From Oscheius dolichura (lineage: Eukaryota > Nematoda > Chromadorea > Rhabditida > Rhabditidae), in contig OW051493.1 of NCBI GenBank assembly GCA_932521035.1, forward strand, positions 6,076,001-6,140,000: a DNA stretch of 64,000 nt, written 5' to 3'. Shown in pieces: positions 57,574 to 64,000 of the stretch. The notes under the pieces are model-generated. The model was not told the origin of the DNA. It did no database searches and saw only the letters and a list, made by a program, of their open reading frames with translations. A program made the position numbers and the translations under genes. Every line of letters begins with the position of its first letter. Position 1 is the first letter of the stretch.

Positions 57574-58894
57574 TTAAGCTTTTCTTTTTGCAAGTTGAAT
57601 GATGAGTTCATTGACAAGACCAACCGCGTCTCGTGGCACTTCATTTGGGTTTCTGTAGAAGAATCTGTAAATATACTTGCACCATTGAACTATATTACAA
57701 GGTTGAACACAAATTGAAATTCAATTAATAATACAAGACAACAACCGTTTTTCTATAAAACCTCCCAAATACATACCTTCCTGCTTCTGGTCCATTTTTA
57801 CTACGACGGAAAATTGCTTGTTCCATATTTCCGGTAGATGTTCGAATGGAATAGCCCGTGGATTTCTCAACAACGTGAAAACATTTCTGTTTTCCGTCCT
57901 GCAATTGATTATATAGAAAGCCTGTTAGCATCTAAATTTTCTCCAATCGGATATCGCGCTAATTGAAAAACGTTGGAACGATAGATATCCAAGCGGGATC
58001 CACATCGACAATGATAATGCACAAAAAGAAGGAGCGACAACTTTTTATACGTTAAGCGGTCCGGAGCGCGAGTGCGTCTACGTGGGACGATAAATTTTAC
58101 GCCAGTCAAATGTGCTGCTTCAAGATCGAAGGAATCTGTTTAAGAAAAAGCAATAATTGCCTCTTTGAATTCGTAATTCCCATTGGAAAGATTTCTTCGT
58201 ATGTTTTCCACTGGAAGTAAAGGTTGAGATCTACTAGGCGTTGTGTACATGGTGGAAGGAGCAGATGCTACAGAAGCTTTGGGTAGAGAAATCTAAAGCG
58301 ATATTGTATAACATTCTATTCATACCGTTGAAAAAGTACTTCTCGATATTTGATAACTCGTAGCAGTCGGTTTAAGATTTATCCCACTGAACCGGTTAAG
58401 TATGCTAATAAATAAGTACCTGCTAATATTAAGAGGGAATGGCATACCATATTTAAGAGCAATATTTTCGTAATCAATTAGCATTTCGTAAACCTCGTCC
58501 ATCTCCCTGATAGTCCTAGCTAAACAAACGAAGTAGGAAAAAAACTTTTTTAAACCGCACCGTCTGTAAAGGCATAAGTTTGGCCAGAAATACTAATTCG
58601 TTTATAAACTATTTTGTCATTCTGTGTTTTTCTGACCAACTTATCTGTAATATTTATGTTTATTGAAATGATTTTATGGACTACCATGTCTTGGATGTTC
58701 TTTATTTCCCGCTATTCGGAGATCTCCGTTTTCCATAAGACGACAGGTTCCCCAGATGAAATAAGGATGCTTCGATGTAACCTTAATAAAAAAAACTATA
58801 TCCTTATATTGCAACTTACCCTGGGTACGTCAAGTCCCATAGCCCATAACTTTCTACATGCGCTACGGTATTGTTGTAAGTCTGACTGATACAT
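57574..58894 (-). CDS. unrecognised protein, likely first gene of an operon with BRD8
   Basis: The start is taken as ATG 58892-58894 (MYQSDLQQYRSACRKLWAMG), shortly after AAAGATTTCAG, a possible trans-splice site. Exons continue LDVPRVTSKHPYFIWGTCRL, ENGDLRIAGNKEHPRH, then ITDKLVRKTQNDKIVYKRIS, MDEVYEMLIDYENIALKYGM, NLKPTATSYQISRSTFST, DSFDLEAAHLTGVKFIVPRR, DGKQKCFHVVEKSTGYSIRT, EQAIFRRSKNGPEAGR, and end NELIIQLAKRKA with TAA at 57574-57576. No signal peptide or membrane span; basic patches suggest a nuclear protein. I do not know the family. The 129-bp gap to BRD8 and shared strand suggest co-transcription. Confidence 0.6.
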
Positions 58895-59026
58895 TTGTAA
58901 CTCCTCATAACTGAAATCTTTAAAAGTTATGCGGAAGTTTTACTGAAGGTCATCGCACCTAAAGCTGTTTTATGACCCATTCACCTTATAGTGACAACCC
59001 GAAAACTGGACCGAATAGGAGAATAT

Positions 59027-59034
59027 TATAAAAG
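59027..59034 (+). promoter_or_regulatory. TATA box of the cuticle collagen gene
   Basis: TATAAAAG 35 bp before the collagen start codon, implying a very short leader. The same 174-bp gap (58895-59068) must also hold the promoter of the divergent operon-like pair. Confidence 0.65.
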
Positions 59035-59068
59035 CGTGCGATGGTCAAGAGTGCGACTAGGCTGCGCC

Positions 59069-60073
59069 ATGTATTCAGAAGAGCAGGAGAAACGTCTTAA
59101 TCATGAAGCAGAAGGACTTCGAAAAGTAGCCTTCTTCGGCATATGCATCAGGTAAGTATGATATATAACATTATATCCTGTCTAGCACGGTTGCAACACT
59201 GACTTGTATTGTGGCAATTCCAGCGCTATACAATTACATGCAACACGTCCAATCAACGCTACAAACCGAGGTAAAAAAATTTAGTTAGTATGTAATTGCT
59301 ATGATCAGGTTGAATTTTGCAAACACCGTACAGACGGCCTGTTTAATCAGTATGAAAGGATGCAAACCATAGTTGGAGTTCGTGGAAAGCCCATTAATAA
59401 ACGTCAAGCTGGATATGAGACTGCGGATAACGGATACAACCCGCACAACAACGCTGCCGTAGAAAGCAATTCACATGGACAGTGTTGTTCCTGCAAATCA
59501 GGGTTAGCAGGCCCTCCCGGTCTACCGGGACCTGACGGTCCCGACGGAAAGGATGGAGAGTCGGGACCTAATGGAGAAAACGGACCAGATGCCGGACCAG
59601 AGCAAGTTCCTTCGATTGACGATTATTGCTTTGATTGTCCGGAGGGTCCACCTGGCCCGCCAGGAAAACCAGGTCAAAAAGGAGCAAATGGCAACCCAGG
59701 AACAGACGGCCAACCGGGTACCCCAGGCACTCCTGGAATTCCAGGAGCACCAGGGCCTCAAGGGCCCCCTGGAGCTGACGGAGAGCCTGGGCAGCCAGGA
59801 GAAGCGGGCACCCCCGGTATTTGCGAAGAGATGCAAATGCCAGCGGGGCCACCAGGACCTCCAGGACCACCGGGCTCGCCTGGTATCGATGGACCGCCCG
59901 GCCAGCCAGGAAATCCAGGTCAGGATGGACCTCAGGGACCACCAGGAGATGCTGGTAAAGACGGAGAGCCCGGACAAGCAGGAACACCAGGGGAACCAGG
60001 CCCTCTTGGAGAGACCGGAAGTGGGGGAGGCTGTGATCATTGTCCACCACCGCGTACAGCACCCGGTTATTAA
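59069..60073 (+). CDS. cuticle collagen
   Basis: Structural protein of the nematode cuticle. ATG 59069. The N-terminal cuticle-collagen domain reads [20 protein letters not shown], then [20 protein letters not shown] and [18 protein letters not shown], as in nematode col genes. A furin-like site NKRQAGYE precedes the Gly-X-Y parts. A short Gly-X-Y run lies between the cysteine clusters CCSCKSG and [10 protein letters not shown]; a long one follows ([19 protein letters not shown]), broken at [10 protein letters not shown]. The C-terminal [16 protein letters not shown] ends at TAA 60071-60073. Two short introns in the N-terminal part. The length of about 310 residues is usual. This gene is the best evidence that the organism is a nematode. 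Confidence 0.96.
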
Positions 60074-60119
60074 ACTATCAAGTGGAAAAATAAATTATGC
60101 ATCATTGATAAAACATTCC

Positions 60120-62008
60120 TCACCTATAATAGACACGGCACGATGCTTCACCAACTTCTATAAGAGGATCTTCTTCTGAATGAGGGGCCTTTATATTTCG
60201 ATTTTTCGGTGTAAGGATCTCCACCTAAAACGATTAATCAAAAATAGTAATAATGCTATATACCTTCTGTCTAGAACTGAATGTGATCCGTATAACATTA
60301 TCAACCAAACCGTTCTTAAAATTTTCTACGACAAAATCTCCTTTTTCGCTGATTATAGTCTAAAAATAAATGTGCCACCAGTACCAAAGAAAACTAACCC
60401 TGAAACTTTCAGTCATTTGGATTTTGGGGCTACCATTTGCTGTCAATAGCCTTTTTGGGTTTACGGGCCACCTTAAGACAAAACCATTTGCGACGGAATC
60501 ATAGCTGAAATGAAATAACCAATTATAGAAATCCTGTTGTAAGTACTTTCTATATTCCCGCGGTGGGTGGCTACTTGTTCTATTGCTACGAATCCCGCTA
60601 TCAATCCCTCTGCTCTGGGAAGGCTCTCGAGAATAGTTACCTTCTGCATTTTGACTCTGCAACTAAAATATACGAGTACAATTATTCTATTACTTCTGTT
60701 CGGGGTCTTCTTTGTAGATGGCCGGATTCTATTGGACCACTACGATATTGCCTATCCGCGCTATTAGATGCTTCACGCCTGTACGATGCTGATGATCCTC
60801 TCCTCGACTAAAAGAGACGGTGTCAATGTTTTCTCATATTTCTTACTCTTTCAACGCTCGTTCCACTCTTATTTATGCCTATGTATTCTTCCATAAACTC
60901 AGCTCTCATTACATCTGAAACAGTTATCAATTGATATACATATGAAAAAGGAAACCATTTAGTGCAAGTCTTTCTCGCTCCGGTGCTCGCAAATCTTGAA
61001 TAAGCTTAATCGCGGTAACAGGCACTCCCCTATATGGAGTGAAATCGAGGTTTTCTAGAAAAGATATTAACATTACAAATTAACTACAAACCATTTGGGG
61101 TTGGCTCTTTCCCAGTCAACATGAAAAATAACAATGAACCAACAGAGAAATTGTCACCTTTAACAGTATATCCATCACCCGCAAGAATTTCACTAAAAAT
61201 AAGAAATAAACGAAGAAAAAATGATGAGACGGCACTTTGCCATATAACCAGGTGTTCCTACCCATGTTTGTACAGGAATATTCTTTTCTAATTCTCTAGC
61301 TAAGCCAAAGTCAGTTAACTTCTAAATACAGAATAAATGAGCATAAATAAAATGACTTACTTACTATTGATGGTGCATCACTTGGATCCTTCTCTTCTGG
61401 AGCTCTATAAATGAGAACATTTCCAGGAGAAATATCTCGATGCATAACATTATTCTTGTGAATATGTATTAACGCACAAACAAGCTGTTTAAGTATCTTT
61501 GCAGCTGAAACACTAGAATAAATGCGAAACAATTAGCATACCTCTGTATGGTGTTAAAGGACCTTTCTCTCTTACATATTTTCTTAGATCGCCATATCTA
61601 CAGAGTTCCATTGCAATGTAGTAATTACCAGTGCGGGGTTCTTTGAAGTAGCAATACAACTGGAGAGCATTTTATGCAAACTGTAACTACCTTACTTTGA
61701 CGATATTCGGATGGCCTTGTAGTTTCTTCTGTGTTTCCCATTCATTTATTACTTTCTTTACTGGTACTGCTGATTTTATCTATTTCGATAAATATTATAA
61801 ATAACAGTTACGAACAATTTTTAACGCGACTTCATTTGTCTTTGTTTCAGGTGAGATCATAAGGCCATTTCTTTGATATTCTGCTTTGTACACGTCACCA
61901 AATCCACCACTTCCTATTTTTTCAAAGAGTTTGAAGTCCTGAAATTTGAATACAATGAAGCAAGACGGCAAAAGGATGGCATACGTCTAGTTTGTAATCT
62001 CCTGACAT
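60120..62008 (-). CDS. serine/threonine protein kinase, possibly PLK4/ZYG-1-like
   Basis: ATG 62006-62008 gives MSGDYKLDDFKLFEKIGSGG. The kinase domain is complete: GSGGFGDVYKAEY loop, EVALKI lysine, ELCRYGDL, NVMHRDISPGNVLIY, LTDFGLARELEKN, and VGTPGYMANEILAGDGYTV, where the usual APE reads ANE. The C-terminal half is a Ser/Arg-rich linker (SRRGSSASYRREASNSADRQ) and a small domain VANGFVLRWPVNPKRLLTAN, IQMTESFRTIISEKGDFVVE, NGLVDNVIRITFSSRQKVEI. That end could be a divergent polo-box, which would make it a PLK4/ZYG-1 centriole kinase; NEK or ULK relatives remain possible. TCA/TGA stop at 60120-60122, 46 bp from the converging collagen stop. Confidence 0.7.
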
Positions 62009-62811
62009 TAGAATACATGAATTTGGCTGGTTCCTGTAAGTTAGTAAAATCAGCTGCAAAGCAGAGGATATATAAGCCAAAAAAAGAGTAAAGAAAAGAA
62101 GAGAGAAGCGAATGCTATATTTTCGCGGCTTTGGTAGATGGAGCGCGTTTATCGTGACATTCTGAGCTAGCTAGCTAGCTAGCTCGGCTACTGTATAGTA
62201 GCCAGCCACAATCGTCATATTGTTGTACAAGCCTTGCCTCGGAAGTCAAAGAAGTTTGAAATAACAATACTATATAAAACCTGTATTACTTCACTAATAA
62301 ATGTGCCCCCCCCCCCACAGTTACTTGGTCTATTACAGATTTCCGGTAAGTTGGGTGGGAAATTCCGGTTTACTTTGTAAAGTTCCCATAACCACCTGCT
62401 GACTAGAGTAGCGCTGTAGTTCTGCAACTAGCAGAAGTTGTGTTCCGACCAGAACACACCCTATCAGCCCGTTGTTTGTTATTCTCGTTTACAGCGGCAG
62501 CAGCTCTGTCACCGCCATCAATCCGAAACAGAGTGAAGATCAGTCGGCGATGACCCTTGCAACTCTGTTTTTGTTATTGACCGAAGAGTTTTCGGGGCGA
62601 CCAATAGAAATCGCCGTTCTGATAAGCGAACCGATCGCGCCATCGATCGACAAACACCCAATAAACAATAAAAATTTATTAGATAAAGCTCTGATGGGCC
62701 GCGTCTCACGGAGAATCGGCCCCGTTACTCGTAATTTAACAGAGAAAATCATTTCCTAGCGGAGGAGATCGAGATGGCTACTCTTCTTTCTTTCTTTTTT
62801 TCTGTTTTTAG
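62009..62811. other. intergenic region with simple repeats
   Basis: Contains an (AGCT)n tract of five units at about 62165-62184, a run of 12 C at 62306-62317, and the boundary from AT-rich to GC-rich sequence. The first 60 bases include the acceptor and leader of the kinase gene. No coding exon found. Confidence 0.5.
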
Positions 62812-63372
62812 TTATTCCTCCTCGGCGATGTCGAAGAGTTGAGGGGAGGGCGGCCGCGACGCGGGCCGTCGCTTCTGTCGCCGTTGTCTTGTTGTTCGGG
62901 GAATAAGCTGGGGCGAGGTCAGATGCCGTAAGACCTGAACAGTCGCCATGAGGACGGGTTCGGAGGGGGCACGTACCTTCATCTCAATCTCGGCTAGATT
63001 TGTCCGTCTCGGACTGGAGGATGAGGGACAGCTCGTCTTGGTCTCGGCCAACTCCTCGCCACACACCCCGATGACACAAAGGATCGTGATTCTCAACAGC
63101 TGGATACACCTGAAAACGGGGAGATGAGAGGAGGAGGACGAGGGGGACGGTAGCCGAATAGAAATAGGGAACGAACCACTCTTGGAGCCGGCTGATGACG
63201 GCGATGGCCACGACCTGGCGGAGGTCGCTTTTGGACATCTAGAAACGAGGAGATGAGAGGAGGAGGAGAAGGACAAGGGGGACGGGGGGCGAACGGTTCA
63301 GGGAAGGGAACGAACCTCGTGTTTGTTGTTGGAATGGACGTGGAATAGCAAAGGAGGCAGGTTGTCAGTCAT
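62812..63372 (-). CDS. unrecognised small basic protein with two look-alike introns
   Basis: ATG 63370-63372. Four exons read MTDNLPPLLFHVHSNNKHE; MSKSDLRQVVAIAVISRLQE; CIQLLRITILCVIGVCGEEL then AETKTSCPSSSSPRRTNLAE; and VLRHLTSPQLIPRTTRQRRQ, ending SPQLFDIAEEE with TAA at 62812-62814. The third exon holds a hydrophobic stretch that may be a membrane span. The first two introns (63239-63315 and 63110-63176) share the donor GTTCGTTCCC and a long CT-rich 3' half, so they appear to be copies of each other. A TATA-like CTTTATAG lies near 63427 on the plus strand. Family unknown; the gene model depends on these joins. Confidence 0.5.
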
Positions 63373-64000
63373 ATTCACGTGATCGTCACGACTCGTAGGT
63401 CTCTGCTGCGGTGCACGCCGGCCGGGCCTTTATAGTTGCCGGCCGGTGGGCGGGGACTGGTCGAACTCTGGGGCTGGGAGTCGCTGCTGAACACTGATTA
63501 AACCTTAGGGCCACGGGCAAGGAAGTCATCTGCTGCACCGAGCAAGGTCCACCCCCACCCCGAAATACAAAAGGTGTTGACACTGCTGTAGAGGGGCGGC
63601 CGTCATGAGACCCCCCAATACCAACTTTCTCGAAATTTCCCTTCAAAATACGGGCTTCCCCCCGAGAGGCTTATCAAGCGACGAAAAGATTGCATCACTT
63701 CGGGAAAAGTCTTTTTTTGCACCGACAGTTGGCGGCTTCTCCCGTTGCACTTTGGGTGCCCCCCTCCCTTTCGGGTTAAAAAAAGGAGTAGCTCTAGGGG
63801 GCTGATAGGGTCACGCGAACGTGGTTATCTCTGCTTCTTTCAGCTTGTCGGTATCGTTATTTTCAGCATTTTTGTAAACAAAAAAAGCGAGCTCACTGGT
63901 GTCTTTTGTTCAGGCACCGTCGTCCTTCTCAGGCCCTATTGTAACGGCACGTGAAATGCCGAGTCCTCACGTTGTTGTCCCTGTTCCTCGCCGCTCCACC
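63373..64000. other. terminal intergenic region
   Basis: Should contain the promoter of the gene starting at 63372. An ATG at 63954-63960 runs off the window edge (MPSPHVVVPVPRRST), and another phase reads LTLLSLFLAAP like part of a signal peptide, so a plus-strand gene could begin here. Too little is present to call it. Confidence 0.3.

Noticed and set aside
59522-60040. Long antisense frames over the collagen, rich in Trp/Ser/Leu
   Set aside because: They mirror the Gly-Pro codons of the collagen on the other strand.
62165-62184. Tandem AGCT units as a CRISPR-like or regulatory array
   Set aside because: Simple microsatellite, no spacers; CRISPR is not expected in an animal genome.

Overview
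The window is from a nematode nuclear genome. A gene at 59069-60073 carries the N-terminal block and Gly-X-Y domains of a nematode cuticle collagen. Genes are dense, lie on both strands, and are split by very short GT-AG introns, many of 35-45 nt. Several start codons sit directly behind splice-acceptor-like TTTCAG or TTCTAG sequences, as expected if messages are trans-spliced. I see no prokaryotic or viral features. Exon joins below were read by eye from splice sites and frame continuity, and coordinates run from start codon to stop codon across introns.

Layout. 1-17.7 kb (GC-rich): an NMDA receptor NR1 gene whose last exons encode a LITAF domain in frame; two tandem G-alpha genes; CCDC93 and FAD synthase sharing a 194-bp divergent promoter; OSTM1; and one or two short poorly defined genes with matching TATA boxes. 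17.7-20.3 kb (AT-rich): the complex III hinge protein and SDHB. 20.3-28.1 kb (mostly GC-rich): two secreted cysteine-rich proteins, a small membrane protein, and an excitatory amino-acid transporter. 28.1-36 kb (AT-rich): BUB1 kinase, ING3, and complex I NDUFB8. 36.7-50.7 kb (GC-rich): an EF-hand secretory protein, a Ly6-like GPI protein, an unknown secreted protein, an S28 serine peptidase, three unknown surface proteins, a DEG/ENaC channel, and one unrecognised gene. 51-62 kb (AT-rich): ATP synthase delta, a cysteine-rich small membrane protein, an unknown gene followed by BRD8 (operon-like spacing), the collagen, and a protein kinase. The last 2 kb are GC-rich again and hold an unrecognised gene with two look-alike introns.

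Functions fall into groups. Excitable-cell genes (NR1, G-alpha, glutamate transporter, DEG/ENaC) and secreted or surface proteins lie mostly in the GC-rich blocks. Respiratory-chain (SDHB, UQCRH, NDUFB8, ATP synthase delta) and chromatin or mitotic genes (BUB1, ING3, BRD8, the kinase) lie in the AT-rich blocks. ING3 and BRD8 both belong to the NuA4/TIP60 acetyltransferase complex. Three inverted-repeat (MITE-like) elements sit inside introns, in bub-1, BRD8 and the gene at 38384. The most unusual single feature is the in-frame NR1-LITAF fusion, whose LITAF part would be removed if one 37-nt intron were retained.
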